A stretch of DNA of 64,000 nt from Lolliginicoccus lacisalsi (GCF_014841105.1 NZ_JACYWE010000003.1:145288-209287), one strand, 5' to 3'; positions 19,202 to 28,897 are shown, numbered from the stretch's first letter. The notes: generated by a model not told the origin, from the letters alone. Numbers and translations are program-made.

Positions 19202-20545
19202 CTACCCACCGTTGGCTTGGGCGTTGTCGAAGTCGTCGTCGATCAGCACGATCTCGCGCCCGGGCTGGTCGAGCAGCGATGCGGCGACGGAGGCGCGGTA
19301 GCCGGACTGGCAGTGCACCCAGACCTCGCCGCTGGGCACTTCCTCGCGGCGGGCGAGCAGCTCATGCAGGGGAATGTTGATCGCGCCCCGGATGGCACCG
19401 CTTTCGTGCTCGTTGGACAGTCGCGTGTCGAGAACGGTGATCGGCCGCTCGGCGCGGGCGCTGGCCACGTCAGCGAAGGACGCGACGCGGTAGTCGCGCA
19501 ATGTCTGGTCACTGGTGGCGAGCTGCTCGATGGGTCCAGTGGCGGACCCGGTGACATTATCGATGCCGATGCGGGCGAGGTCGCGGCGGGCGTCCATGAT
19601 GTCGCGGGTGCTGGTGCCGAGCAGCGTGATCGGCGCCCCCCAGCGGTAGAGCCACCCGAGGTAGGTGACGAAGCTCGTGGATAGCTCGAACCCCATGCTC
19701 CCGGCGAGGTGCCCGGCGGCGAAGGCGCGGCGCTGCCGGAGATCCACGACCCATTCGCCGGCATCGATGCGTCGGCGCAGCGTGGCCGGGTCGACACGCT
19801 CGGGCATGCGCAGGTCGATGGGGGAGGGGCCCTCGCTGTTGATGACGCCCATGTGCGCGTAGTAGGCGGGGTAGTCGGCGAGCCCGGCGATCAGTTCGTC
19901 GACGTAGGCCTGCTCGTCCTGGGTGAGGGCGGGGTTGACGGCGCGCTGCTCGCCGATCGTGGAGGAATCGCCGCTGGTGGGGGTGGCGGAGCAGAAGCTG
20001 CCGAAGCCGTGGGTGGGATACACCTCGGTGTGCTCGGGGAGCTCGTCGGCGAGCTTGCGGACCGAGTGGTACTGCGCGTGCGTGAGCTCGGTGGTGTGCT
20101 GCGCGCCGAGGAGGTCGGTGCGCCCGGTAGAGCCATACAGCATGGACCCGCCGGTGAAGACCGCGCTGGGGCTGCCGGTTCCGTCGAGGAGCACATAGGA
20201 GAGGTGATGGTGGGTATGGCCGGGAGTGTGCATGGCGCGGAAGCGGAGCGTCCCGGTCTCGATGACGTCGCCGTCGTGCGCGGGCCGGTGGGGGAAGCCG
20301 ACGGAATCGAGGGCAGAGACGACGTACTCGGCCCCGGTCACGCGGGAGAGCTCGAGGCCGCCGGTTACGTAGTCATTGTGGATGTGGGTCTCGAGGACGT
20401 GGGTGATCATCACGCCGCGCTCGCCGGCGGCGGCGAGGGCACGGTCGATGTCGCGCTGCGGGTCGATGACCGCGGCGACGGTGCCGTCGTCGATCAGGTA
20501 GGAGCGGTCCCCGAGGCTGGAGGTCTCGATCGTGGTGATGGTCAT
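19202..20545 (-). CDS. MBL-fold persulfide dioxygenase / rhodanese fusion
   Basis: 447 residues. Residues 1-230 are a metallo-beta-lactamase fold with THIHNDYVTGG (53-63, metal ligands His54, His56, Asp58) and HTPGHTHHH, as in ETHE1-type persulfide dioxygenases. Residues about 255-345 are a rhodanese domain without its catalytic Cys. Residues about 355-447 are a second rhodanese domain with active Cys412 in HCQSGYR. This matches CstB/BlhA-type enzymes, which oxidise low-molecular-weight persulfide and transfer sulfur. A CstR-type operator lies 96 bp upstream of the start. AAGGAG precedes the ATG at 20545. Role: sulfide/persulfide detoxification. Confidence 0.9.
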   Translation of the reverse strand: MTITTIETSSLGDRSYLIDDGTVAAVIDPQRDIDRALAAAGERGVMITHVLETHIHNDYVTGGLELSRVTGAEYVVSALDSVGFPHRPAHDGDVIETGTLRFRAMHTPGHTHHHLSYVLLDGTGSPSAVFTGGSMLYGSTGRTDLLGAQHTTELTHAQYHSVRKLADELPEHTEVYPTHGFGSFCSATPTSGDSSTIGEQRAVNPALTQDEQAYVDELIAGLADYPAYYAHMGVINSEGPSPIDLRMPERVDPATLRRRIDAGEWVVDLRQRRAFAAGHLAGSMGFELSTSFVTYLGWLYRWGAPITLLGTSTRDIMDARRDLARIGIDNVTGSATGPIEQLATSDQTLRDYRVASFADVASARAERPITVLDTRLSNEHESGAIRGAINIPLHELLARREEVPSGEVWVHCQSGYRASVAASLLDQPGREIVLIDDDFDNAQANGG

Positions 20546-20640
20546 CGCGCTGCTCCTTGAATCGTTGGTGCTGCGTGCCGGGGGCAGGGGCGCGGTCCGG
20601 GCGACGGACCGGGGACCCCTGGGTGCCCCACGGAACCAGC

Positions 20641-20656
20641 ATACGCCTAGGGGTAT
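20641..20656. promoter_or_regulatory. CsoR/CstR-type operator, site 4
   Basis: ATACGCCTAGGGGTAT lies upstream of the MBL-rhodanese gene and shares half-sites with sites 1-3. It links this gene, 4 kb away, to the repressor at 15987-16265. It also overlaps the upstream side of the divergent sugar-porter region. Confidence 0.68.
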
Positions 20657-20762
20657 TGGTGGGGCGATGGATCAGCAGGATTCTCGCCACGCGGGCCGCC
20701 CTCAGCGGTAGGCTCGGACCAAGCACGCGCACGCCGCAAGCGCAGAGGGAAAAGAGCTGGCG

Positions 20763-22202
20763 ATGAGCACTCCGGGCGGGCAGGAAACCTTCAACCGGAT
20801 GAACATCCGGATCATCGGTATCTGCGTCGCCGCGGCCCTCGGCGGCTTTCTCTTCGGCTTCGATACCGCCGTCATCAACGGCGCCGTGGACGCGATGACC
20901 GAGACGTTCGCGCTCGGTCCGGCGCTGAAGGGCTTCGCGGTCTCGTCCGCGCTGCTCGGCTGCGCCGCGGGCGCCTGGTTCGCCGGCCCCATCGCCAACC
21001 GGCTCGGCCGGGTGCCCGTAATGCTCATCGCGGCCGGGCTGTTCCTCGCCTCCTCCTTCGGCTCGGGCCTCGCCTTCGGCGTCGCGGACCTCATCGCCTG
21101 GCGCGTCATCGGCGGCCTCGGCGTCGGCGCCGCCTCGGTCATCGCGCCCGCCTACATCGCGGAGGTCTCGCCCGCCCGCATCCGCGGCCGCCTGGCGTCC
21201 CTGCAGCAGCTCGCCATCGTCACGGGCATCTTCGCTGCCCTGCTCTCCGATGCGTTCCTCGCCAACTCCGCGGGCGGCTCCCTCGAGGAGCTGTGGCTCG
21301 GTCTCGAGGCCTGGCGGTGGATGTTCCTGGCCGAGGCGATACCCGCCCTCGTGTATGGCCTGGCCGCGCTGCGGCTCCCGGAGTCACCCCGCTACCTCGT
21401 GGCGCGCGGCAAGGTCGACGAGGCAACCAAGGTGCTGCGCGTCTACACCGGCATCATCGATGTGGGGGACCGCATCCGCGCGATCGAGGACTCGCTGCGC
21501 TCCGATCACCGCGTCTCGCTGCGCGACCTGCGCGGCTCGCGGCTCGGGCTCAAGCCCGTGGTGTGGGTGGGCATCCTGCTGTCGGTGTTCCAGCAGTTCG
21601 TCGGCATCAACGTCATCTTCTACTACTCGACGACGTTGTGGCGCTCGGTGGGCTTCGAGGAATCCGATGCGCTCACGATCACCGTCATCACCTCCATCAC
21701 CAACATCGTGGTCACGCTCATCGCGATCGCGCTGGTCGATCGGATCGGGCGCCGGCCCCTGCTGCTGGTCGGGTCCGCGGGCATGTTCCTGTCGCTGGGC
21801 CTGATGTCGATCGCGTTCTCCCAGGCGACCTTGGTCACGGCTGCCGACGGCACCGTCAACGCGGACCTGCAGGGCGGCTGGGCGACCACGGCGCTGATCG
21901 CGGCGAACGCGTTCGTGGTGTTCTTCGGCGTGAGCTGGGGGCCCGTGGTGTGGGTGCTGCTCGGCGAGATCTTCCCCAACTTCATCCGCGCGGGCGCGCT
22001 GGCGGTCGCGGCGGCGGCCCAATGGCTTGCGAACTTCGCCATCTCCACATCGTTCCCGGCGTTCAGCGAGATCGGCCTGACCTTTGCCTATGGCTTCTAC
22101 GCGTTCTTCGCCCTGCTCAGCTTCGCGTTCGTCTACACCCAGGTCCCCGAGACCAAGGGCCGGGAGCTCGAGGACATGACCGACGACATACGAGTACGCT
22201 AG
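20763..22202 (+). CDS. Sugar porter family MFS transporter
   Basis: 479 residues with twelve membrane spans. Sugar-porter signatures: GFLFGFDTAVINGAVDAM near the N-terminus, RLGR after span 2, PESPRYLV before the central loop, QQFVGINVIFYYS in span 7, DRIGRRPLLL between spans 8 and 9, and VPETKGRELEDM at the C-terminus. The PETKG end and QQxxGIN motif place it with proton-coupled hexose/polyol importers (XylE/GLUT group). Exact sugar unknown. A TAGGCT box at 20708 could be its -10. The gene is monocistronic. Confidence 0.92.
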   Translation: MSTPGGQETFNRMNIRIIGICVAAALGGFLFGFDTAVINGAVDAMTETFALGPALKGFAVSSALLGCAAGAWFAGPIANRLGRVPVMLIAAGLFLASSFGSGLAFGVADLIAWRVIGGLGVGAASVIAPAYIAEVSPARIRGRLASLQQLAIVTGIFAALLSDAFLANSAGGSLEELWLGLEAWRWMFLAEAIPALVYGLAALRLPESPRYLVARGKVDEATKVLRVYTGIIDVGDRIRAIEDSLRSDHRVSLRDLRGSRLGLKPVVWVGILLSVFQQFVGINVIFYYSTTLWRSVGFEESDALTITVITSITNIVVTLIAIALVDRIGRRPLLLVGSAGMFLSLGLMSIAFSQATLVTAADGTVNADLQGGWATTALIAANAFVVFFGVSWGPVVWVLLGEIFPNFIRAGALAVAAAAQWLANFAISTSFPAFSEIGLTFAYGFYAFFALLSFAFVYTQVPETKGRELEDMTDDIRVR

Positions 22203-22245
22203 GCAGTCCGGGGGAGGGCTGGTGTCGCGCGCCGCCTGATCGCAC

Positions 22246-22251
22246 TACTAT
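22246..22251 (+). promoter_or_regulatory. Candidate -10 box of the large orphan gene
   Basis: TACTAT in the 139-bp gap upstream of the 1169-residue gene, about 90 nt before its GTG. No good -35 is visible. Confidence 0.4.
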
Positions 22252-22341
22252 CGTGGGTCGGCAGCATCAACGCGGCCGCAGCGATGCAAGGACCCGTGCC
22301 ACGGATCCAGGATCCGGCGGGCGCGGGAGAAGGGTGGGAAC

Positions 22342-25300
22342 GTGACGCAGGGGGGCAGCTCGCTATCGGGCCGCGAGGCAGCAACCATCGGGAACTGGCT
22401 GAGCGACCGCGAGTACGAGACCACCCGCGTCCTGGAGCGCGCCACCCTGGTCATCGAGGCACATCCCGGCATCGAGGCCGTCGAGGCCATCAGCGCCGCC
22501 TATTCCCAGTACTCCGCGCGCACGGCGGGGCCGAGCCTCGCCGCCGGTGCCGCGCTCGTCCGCAAGTACCCCGCCCTCACCCTGCTCCTGCTCGTGATGC
22601 ACGCCAGCGGCGAGAGCCGCACCAGTGACTTCTGGGACCGCTACTGGACCCACCTCGGCCTGCCCCGCGAGGCCAAGGCAGAGACAGAGCTCCGGCAAGC
22701 CGTGCCGAAGCTGATCCGCCGCTTCGGCCTCGCCGAGTTCCCCCGCCTGCGCAGCCGCTACGTCCAGCTCATCGGCATGCAGGCCGGCATCCCCCTGCCC
22801 TGCCTGCGCGGCCTCGTCGACGTCATGATCGACCACCTCGCCCGTGGCGGCGAGCCCAACGGCGCCGCGTTCACCCACTGGCTGACCGACCCGCGCAAGC
22901 CCCATAGGCTCGCGCGCGTCGACATCCCCGTGCGTACCTTCGTCACCGAGGGCGGCCAGTACGCCATCGACCTCGTCGACCGCATCATCGACGTCGTCGC
23001 GATCGCGCTCGGCAACCCCACCACCTGGCAGCAGCACCAGGACAGCATCGAGGACAGCAGCAAGCTGCCCAAGGCCCTGTTCGCCGAGCTCGCGACCGTG
23101 CTCGCCGACTGCGACCTCGCAGCGGCCGCCGCCGAGGGGCTGTTCGACAGCGATGGCCACATCGAGCCGCCCCGCCTGCGCCTCGACACCAGCGACGGCA
23201 GCGTGCAACTGCTCATCCCCTCGCCACCGGCCCGCCCGGAGGATCGCTGGCAGGTCTCCGCCGATGGCGACATCACCGACGTGCTCACCCCCGAGCCGCT
23301 GATTAGCAGCGACGGTGCGCGCGCCAGCGCCCCGCACGCCAACTACCCGGTGCTCGGGCCCGCCCGCCACGTCACCGTCGAGCATTCCTCGATCCCGCGC
23401 CGCTTCGTCTTCCCGCTGGTGGATCCCAAGGACCCGCTGGTCCTCTTCAGCGACGGCGGCAAGCTGCTGCCACCCCGCCAGCCCATCCCGCTCGGCACCG
23501 TCCACGCGCTCGTCCCGCGCGGCCACCACCTCGTCGACGCCGCCACGCGCGACCCCATCGAGGCCGACGAGCAACGCGGCAACCCGGTCGGCTGGCACGA
23601 CTGGAAGCTCCTCGTGGTGGACACCACCAGCATCGCCGCGCTCCAGCTGCTCAAGGATGACGCCCTGATCGGCACGCCGCGCGCGGTGCGGCGCGGCTAC
23701 CTGCCCGAGGTGCTGCTCGCGGAACCGATCCGCGGGGTCACCGCCGCCAACGGCTCGCCCCTCTACAACGAGCGTCCCGCCGCCTGGCTGCCCGCCGACG
23801 CCGTGGGCAGCGCCACCCAGTGGCTCGTCGGGTCCCGGCGCCTCGGAGCTGTCACCTGGGTCGCCAACTACGCGTGGACCCTCGAGGACGAGGAACTGAC
23901 CTGCGACCCGTTCGAGGACGTTCCCGAGGGGCTGCTCGGCACCTACGAGATCGTCATCCGCGGCCCGCTCGGAACCGACATCCGCAAGGTCGTCCACCTC
24001 GCCGAGGGGTTCGCCGCCACCGCCGAGCCCGATTATCGTGTCCCCACCAAGGACGGCCTCAGCAACGCCACCATCACTTTGCAGGCTGATCCACCGCTGG
24101 AGGTCGATCCCACCACGATCACCGTCGCTGGTGATGACGCGGACAGCATCGCGGTGCTCACGGGCCCGGACAGCCCCGGAATCGCTGTGGTCATCAGCCC
24201 GCCGCGCGCCGAGACTCGGCTCGGGCGGCCCGGCGAGCCCGGCCTGTGGTCGTCGGTGCCGCACGTGATCACTCCCGCCGATCTCGACAGCGACGACACC
24301 CTCGCCTACCGCGTTCCCGCGAGCACCGACATCAACACCTGGGTCGAGCTGCGCGACCGCACCGGCAAGACCCGCATGCAGGAGCCGCCGAGCTACAACG
24401 AGCATGCCGACGCCTTCGAGGTGGAGCTGCGCACCCTCCGCGAGGGCATGGGCAGGCTCCGCTCCGCCCGAATCGTCGCGGTCGTGCAGGCCGAGGACGA
24501 GGCGCCCCACGACGTGCTCCTCGCCACCGTGCGCCCGGCCGAGCTGCTCAGCGGCCTCCGCCTCGTCGACGGCACCCTCGTCCTCGATGATCTCGCCGAC
24601 GTCACCGGCATCACCGTGCAGGCCTGGCTCGAGACCGCGCCCTGGCACGCTCCCGCCACGCTGCCCGTCCGCGACGACACCGCCGAACTGCCCGAGGAAT
24701 TCCGCGAGGCCGGACCACTGCGCGTCCGCGTCCTCGTGCAGGACCACCACAATCCTGTCCTGCCACCCGCGACGCCCCCCGCCGGGGCCACGCGCATCGA
24801 GCAGGCAGGCTGGCATCGCTCCAGCGACCACGCGCTCGAGGCCCTCTCCCGCTTCATCGCCGGCGACGCGGGGCTGCCCACCGGGATGGAGCCTGGCCCA
24901 CAGGCATGGACCGCGCTGCAAGCGCTCGCCTCCGCCAACGATGATGCCCACGCCGAGGCAAGCAGCGGCCTGCGTGCCCTCCTCGCCGAGCAGCCCCGCG
25001 AGGCCCTCGTCGCGCTCACCCACAGCACCGTCCCCATCGCCGAGCAACCAGCGCTGACCATCGAGACCGGGGTCGTCCGGGGACGGTTCACAGCATCAAA
25101 CCGGCAGCGCGAGGACGAGGCAGCCGCCAGCGAACCGGCCAGCCCGGAAGCCCGGGCCGCGACCATTGGCGCCAATCCGTGGGCCACCTGCCTCGCCACC
25201 CTCGATGACCTGCTCCACGCGCGCCGCGGCAGCGACTCCTGGGTGCAAGCCCGCGAGGAGCTCGCCGAGCACGGTGGCGATGCGCTCATCCGCGTCCTCG

Positions 25301-25851
25301 ACTCCGGCCGCGACACCGAGCTCGCCAAGGCGCTGTTCGATCACACCACCGTCATGCTGCACCACATGCCCGCCGAGCAGGTGGACAAGATCTTCGACGT
25401 CGCCCGCATCATCCCCGGTGCCGTCCTGGACGTGGACACCCGCGTCTCCGCGATCGCCGAGACGTTCGCCATGCGCGAGCAGTGGGTCGCCACCGGCACC
25501 CACACCGAGCTGATCGTGCGGTCGAAGAAGTTCATCCGCGCCATCCGCAAGGCCGGCAAGCAGTTCTATGACCAGATCTCCATTCGGTCCGACGCGCTCG
25601 GCACCGCCGACACCCAGTCGCATCCGTGGCTGATGCTGCCGATGGTCTCGCTCATCATGGCCCTGCTCGCACGGCTCGAAGCGCACGGCGCCCTCAAGCC
25701 TGGCATGTTCGACGAGCAGATCACCCGGGCGTGGGCCGACCTCGCGCGCATCTGCCCGCAGCTCGTCCGCATCGACCTGGTCTTTGCCGAGGCGCTCATC
25801 GCGCACGCGCGCCTCGAGGCCGGGGCCGACTGGGAAGCCGCTTCGGCCTGA
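22342..25851 (+). CDS. Large orphan protein (1169 residues), unknown function
   Basis: GTG start after AGAAGGGTGGGA. No signal peptide and no convincing membrane span, so it is probably cytoplasmic. Three zones: residues about 1-270 are helical (includes YPALTLLLLVMHASGES, FWDRYWTHLGLP and GIPLPCLRGLVDVMIDHL); about 280-820 are rich in beta strands with many Pro/Gly turns, suggesting several stacked Ig-like or jelly-roll units (includes PVGWHDWKLLVVD); about 820-1169 are helical again (ALFDHTTVMLHHMPAEQVDKIF). I see no nucleotide-binding, nuclease or helicase motif and recognise no family. It stands alone between a sugar porter and a converging GAPDH gene. Composition matches the genome. Confidence 0.85.
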   Translation: MTQGGSSLSGREAATIGNWLSDREYETTRVLERATLVIEAHPGIEAVEAISAAYSQYSARTAGPSLAAGAALVRKYPALTLLLLVMHASGESRTSDFWDRYWTHLGLPREAKAETELRQAVPKLIRRFGLAEFPRLRSRYVQLIGMQAGIPLPCLRGLVDVMIDHLARGGEPNGAAFTHWLTDPRKPHRLARVDIPVRTFVTEGGQYAIDLVDRIIDVVAIALGNPTTWQQHQDSIEDSSKLPKALFAELATVLADCDLAAAAAEGLFDSDGHIEPPRLRLDTSDGSVQLLIPSPPARPEDRWQVSADGDITDVLTPEPLISSDGARASAPHANYPVLGPARHVTVEHSSIPRRFVFPLVDPKDPLVLFSDGGKLLPPRQPIPLGTVHALVPRGHHLVDAATRDPIEADEQRGNPVGWHDWKLLVVDTTSIAALQLLKDDALIGTPRAVRRGYLPEVLLAEPIRGVTAANGSPLYNERPAAWLPADAVGSATQWLVGSRRLGAVTWVANYAWTLEDEELTCDPFEDVPEGLLGTYEIVIRGPLGTDIRKVVHLAEGFAATAEPDYRVPTKDGLSNATITLQADPPLEVDPTTITVAGDDADSIAVLTGPDSPGIAVVISPPRAETRLGRPGEPGLWSSVPHVITPADLDSDDTLAYRVPASTDINTWVELRDRTGKTRMQEPPSYNEHADAFEVELRTLREGMGRLRSARIVAVVQAEDEAPHDVLLATVRPAELLSGLRLVDGTLVLDDLADVTGITVQAWLETAPWHAPATLPVRDDTAELPEEFREAGPLRVRVLVQDHHNPVLPPATPPAGATRIEQAGWHRSSDHALEALSRFIAGDAGLPTGMEPGPQAWTALQALASANDDAHAEASSGLRALLAEQPREALVALTHSTVPIAEQPALTIETGVVRGRFTASNRQREDEAAASEPASPEARAATIGANPWATCLATLDDLLHARRGSDSWVQAREELAEHGGDALIRVLDSGRDTELAKALFDHTTVMLHHMPAEQVDKIFDVARIIPGAVLDVDTRVSAIAETFAMREQWVATGTHTELIVRSKKFIRAIRKAGKQFYDQISIRSDALGTADTQSHPWLMLPMVSLIMALLARLEAHGALKPGMFDEQITRAWADLARICPQLVRIDLVFAEALIAHARLEAGADWEAASA

Positions 25852-25946
25852 CCGCGGGGCTTGAAGCCTCGGCCCAGCCGATCCTGAAGATCTGGCCACC
25901 TCGCGCGTGGCTGGATCCTCACGATCGGTGTGGTCCGGTCCACGCG

Positions 25947-25987
25947 AAGGGCCCCGCCCCGGGTCAATGATCCAGGACGGGGCCCTT
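25947..25987. terminator. Bidirectional terminator
   Basis: Stem AAGGGCCCCG (25947-25956) with CGGGGCCCTT (25978-25987) and a T after the right arm. It lies between the converging orphan and GAPDH genes, 26 bp past the GAPDH stop. Confidence 0.75.
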
Positions 25988-26013
25988 TGCCCATGCTTGC
26001 AGCTACCGCGTTG

Positions 26014-27483
26014 TCAGGCCTGCGGGTACTTCGGGTACAGCACGCCAGTGATGTGCTGGACGACCCGGATCACCTGGCAGGAGTAACCGAACTCGTTGTC
26101 GTACCACAGGTACACCACCGCGTGGTTGCCCTGCACGATGGTGGCCTCCGCGTCGACGACGCACGCCGCGCGGGACCCCACGAAGTCGGTGGACACCGTC
26201 TCGGTGGAGGCGGTGACGTCGATCTGCCGCTGCATCGTGGAGCTCAGCGACACGTTGCGCAGGTGGTCCACGAGCTCATCGCGGGTGGTGCCCTCCTTGA
26301 GCGTCACGTTCAGCATCGCCATCGACACATCCGGGGTGGGCACGCGGATCGAGGAACCGGTGACCAGGCCCGTGAGCTCGGGCAGTGCCTTCGCGACAGC
26401 GGAGGCGGCACCAGTCTCGGTGAGCACCATGTTCAGCGGGGCGGAACGGCCACGCCGATTGCCCTTGTGGTAGTTGTCGAGGAGGTTCTGGTCGTTGGTG
26501 AACGAGTGCACCGTCTCGACGTGGCAGTACTCGACACCGAACTTGTCGTTGAGCGCCTTGAGCGGCGGCACGATCGCGTTGGTGGTGCAGCTCGCGCAGG
26601 ACAGGATCTTGTCGTTCTCGCCGAGGGTCTCGTGGTTGACGCCATGCACGATGTTCTTCACATCGCCCTTGCCGGGCGCGGTGAGCACGACCTTCGAGAT
26701 GCCGGGCCGCAGGTGCTGCGACAGGCCCTCCGAATCGCGCCACTTGCCGGTGTTGTCGATGAGCACCGCGTCCTTGATGCCGTACTCGGTGTAGTCGATC
26801 GACGTGGGATCGCCACTGTAGATGATCTTGATCTCATTGCCATTGGCAATGATCGTCTCGTTCTCCTCATCCACATGGATGGTGCCGTTGAACAACCCGT
26901 GGATGGAATCCCTGCGCAGCAGCGAGGCGCGCTTGGCGAGGTCATTCTCCCCGCCCTTGCGCACCACCACGGCGCGCAGGCGCAGGCCATTGCCCGATCC
27001 GGTCTTCTCGATCAGCAGCCGGGCGAGAAGGCGACCAATCCGCCCGAAGCCATACAGCACCACGTCACGAGCAGGTGGCTGCCCGGCGCCATCGGCGGCG
27101 ATCGCGTCCTTCACGGCCTCCCGGGTGAACTCCTCCGCCGACAGGCCGCGATCATCATTCTTGAACGCCATCGCGAGATGCCCGATGTCGATCCGCGACG
27201 GTGCGAGGTTCATCTCGGAAACAGTCTTGAGGATCGGGTACGAATCCTCGATAGCAAGCTCGGTCTCCTCGATCTGGCGCACGAACCGGTGCGCCTTGAG
27301 GATCCCCACAGCTGACTTGTTCACCAGCGAACGGCTATGCACCAGGATCGACACATCATGCTGCCGATACAACTGCCCGATGATCGGGATCATCGCTTCA
27401 GCGAGTTCCTCACGGCGCTTCCACTCTGCGAACGCGTCCCCAGCCAACACCGGCTCCTTCAATGCTCGACATGCCACGCGCAC
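26014..27483 (-). CDS. gapB: Glyceraldehyde-3-phosphate dehydrogenase, long GapB type
   Basis: Up to 489 residues, against about 335 for standard GAPDH. Residues about 1-138 are an extra N-terminal helical domain; the Rossmann motif GFGRIGR is at 145-151 and the catalytic SCASCTTNAI has Cys299. This long form is known as GapB/GapX in Corynebacterium and relatives, where it works in gluconeogenesis with NADP preference. The true start is uncertain: the frame opens at 27483, but GAAGGAG lies only just before in-frame GTG/TTG codons near residue 12, so the mature start may be there. It is monocistronic. Confidence 0.85.
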   Translation of the reverse strand: MRVACRALKEPVLAGDAFAEWKRREELAEAMIPIIGQLYRQHDVSILVHSRSLVNKSAVGILKAHRFVRQIEETELAIEDSYPILKTVSEMNLAPSRIDIGHLAMAFKNDDRGLSAEEFTREAVKDAIAADGAGQPPARDVVLYGFGRIGRLLARLLIEKTGSGNGLRLRAVVVRKGGENDLAKRASLLRRDSIHGLFNGTIHVDEENETIIANGNEIKIIYSGDPTSIDYTEYGIKDAVLIDNTGKWRDSEGLSQHLRPGISKVVLTAPGKGDVKNIVHGVNHETLGENDKILSCASCTTNAIVPPLKALNDKFGVEYCHVETVHSFTNDQNLLDNYHKGNRRGRSAPLNMVLTETGAASAVAKALPELTGLVTGSSIRVPTPDVSMAMLNVTLKEGTTRDELVDHLRNVSLSSTMQRQIDVTASTETVSTDFVGSRAACVVDAEATIVQGNHAVVYLWYDNEFGYSCQVIRVVQHITGVLYPKYPQA

Positions 27484-27665
27484 TGGCCCCGCAGGACACC
27501 CCTCAACGGAGCGTGACCTGCAACGTCAATGCGCGGCTCCAATGTGATAGTTCCCCTCGGACTCTACGCCACATCGCCCAGCCCGACGGCGACTGGGCGG
27601 AAAAGGGGACAGAACTCACCGAACCGCCTCGGCGGCCGGGCGGCCGGCGGCTGGGCGGCTGGCGG

Positions 27666-27736
27666 CGCAAAAGCACCGGAAATGGCCAAACGCGATAGAA
27701 ATGGAGCCGCATTCTCGGCGCTTTCTATCGCGTTTG
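27666..27736 (-). repeat. Inverted repeat family 1, copy B (reverse orientation)
   Basis: Arms CAAACGCGATAGAAA (27687-27701) and its exact complement (27722-27736), 20-nt spacer. The conserved tail is on the left here (27666-27686) and reads GCCATTTCCGGTGCTTTTGC on the minus strand. The element therefore points leftward, the same direction as the VTT gene that ends 134 bp to its right. Confidence 0.92.
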
Positions 27737-27830
27737 CGTCCGAAGCGAGCACCGCAGCGGCCCAGCGTCCGAAGCGAGCAACGCAGCGAGCACCGCAGCG
27801 GCCCAGCGTCCGCAGCGAGCACCGCGACGG
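27737..27830. repeat. Tandem repeat, 29-bp unit, about three copies
   Basis: Units start CGTCCGAAGCGAGCACCGCA at 27737 and again at 27766 and 27807. The second copy carries a 12-bp internal duplication (CGAGCAACGCAG) and the third is truncated. It directly abuts inverted repeat copy B. Confidence 0.8.
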
Positions 27831-27869
27831 GCGAACCCGAGCACACCCTCGGCCCCGTGGGGCCGTTGC

Positions 27870-28526
27870 TCAGAGGCCAGCGCGGCGTTGCACGAGCACC
27901 GCGCTGGCGACGGAGATGCCGAAAACGAACACCAGGGCGGTGACGAATTGCCAGGACAGGGCGGAGGTGCCGAACGCGCCGATCGCCACGAATCCGACCA
28001 TGCCGGGCAGGATACCGATCGCGGTGCCGAGCACGTAGCTGGCGATGGGCACGCTACTGACCCCGGCGGCGTAGTTGACGAGCCAGAACGGCGTGACGGG
28101 CACGACCTGCACCGCGAGAACGGTGGAGAAGCCGCGCTGCTGGAGGAAGCGCACTGCTCGGGATGCGGGTGAGCCGCCGTAGTGGACGAGGGCGTCCGCG
28201 CCGAGGGATCGGCCTACGAAATAGGCGATGGTGCCAGCCACGGTGGCGGAGACGAGGGTGACGACGGATCCGATGGTGAGGCCGTAGAGAAGCCCGGCAG
28301 CGATGGCCATGGCGCTTGACGGCACTGGGGTGAGGGCGAGGCCGATGAAGATGGCCATGAAGATCGCGATGCCCCAGAGGCCGGTTGATTCGACGGCGGC
28401 ACGGAGCTCGGAGGGCCCGGGCACGTCGAGGAGGGTGACCGCTGTGATGGCCGCGGCGAGCAACCCGACGAGGGCCAGAGGCCGTGCGATCGGGCGCGAG
28501 CTGCGGGATGTATCGGTCGTGGTCAC
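27870..28526 (-). CDS. TVP38/TMEM64 (VTT-domain) family membrane protein
   Basis: 218 residues from the GTG at 28526. Six or so hydrophobic spans. LTPVPSSAMAIAAGLLYGLTIGSVVTLVSATVAGTIAYFVGRSLG in the first half and VQVVPVTPFWLVNYAAGVSSVP in the second are the VTT signatures (re-entrant loop with the VP/TP motif). The family includes DedA-like flippases for phosphatidylethanolamine and undecaprenyl phosphate. I chose the GTG before TTTDTS because the longer frame adds a Cys/Trp-rich stretch unlike a membrane protein N-terminus; no ribosome site is visible. Confidence 0.82.
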   Translation of the reverse strand: MTTTDTSRSSRPIARPLALVGLLAAAITAVTLLDVPGPSELRAAVESTGLWGIAIFMAIFIGLALTPVPSSAMAIAAGLLYGLTIGSVVTLVSATVAGTIAYFVGRSLGADALVHYGGSPASRAVRFLQQRGFSTVLAVQVVPVTPFWLVNYAAGVSSVPIASYVLGTAIGILPGMVGFVAIGAFGTSALSWQFVTALVFVFGISVASAVLVQRRAGL

Positions 28527-28897
28527 GTGTCTATCGTGCCATGACACGGGGGGTTGGGCCCAACACGAATGCATCACGGATCACACTGTGTCTCTTGCTA
28601 CCGCGCACCGAATCTTTGCCAGTTTGCGGCGGAACTCGTAGGCGCGGGGGCACTTCCGAACGCGGCGGCGTGGCTCCTCGTCCGTGCGCGCGGGGCAAAG
28701 CCGCGCGGCACACAGCCCGGAGCGTGCTCGCGGCAGGATGGCTGCCCACCCCGAGTGGAAACTTTTCCCGACTGAGGCGGGAAAAAGTTCCACTGCCAGC
28801 GGGACCGACCATGGCAAGTGCTGCAGGCCCCTAGGCGACCGAGCTGCAGGCCGCAGCGGGCGCGATGCTCGCCCCGGCACATCCGCGAGCAAGGGCA
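28527..28897. other. Intergenic region with one strong hairpin
   Basis: 371 bp between two leftward genes (Nei ends at 28898, VTT starts at 28526). It holds a hairpin at 28754-28794. The rest is GC-rich, with a lower-GC patch at 28560-28640 that probably contains the VTT promoter. No gene is convincing. Confidence 0.6.
28754..28794. terminator. Hairpin downstream of the nei-type gene
   Basis: Arms AGTGGAAACTTTTCCCG (28754-28770) and CGGGAAAAAGTTCCACT (28778-28794) pair with two mismatches and a 7-nt loop. It lies about 100 bp past the leftward Nei stop. The form is terminator-like but lacks a clean U-tract outside the stem. Confidence 0.6.

Larger units (their letters stand above)
27484..27869. 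other. Intergenic repeat-rich region
   Basis: 386 bp between two leftward genes. It contains a GGCGG-rich low-complexity patch (27635-27668), inverted repeat family 1 copy B and a 29-bp-unit tandem repeat. No gene is convincing. Confidence 0.7.

Noticed and set aside
22363..25047. Long open frame on the minus strand (894 codons)
   Set aside because: It is the antisense shadow of the 1169-residue gene in high-GC DNA; no ribosome site, biased composition, no family features.
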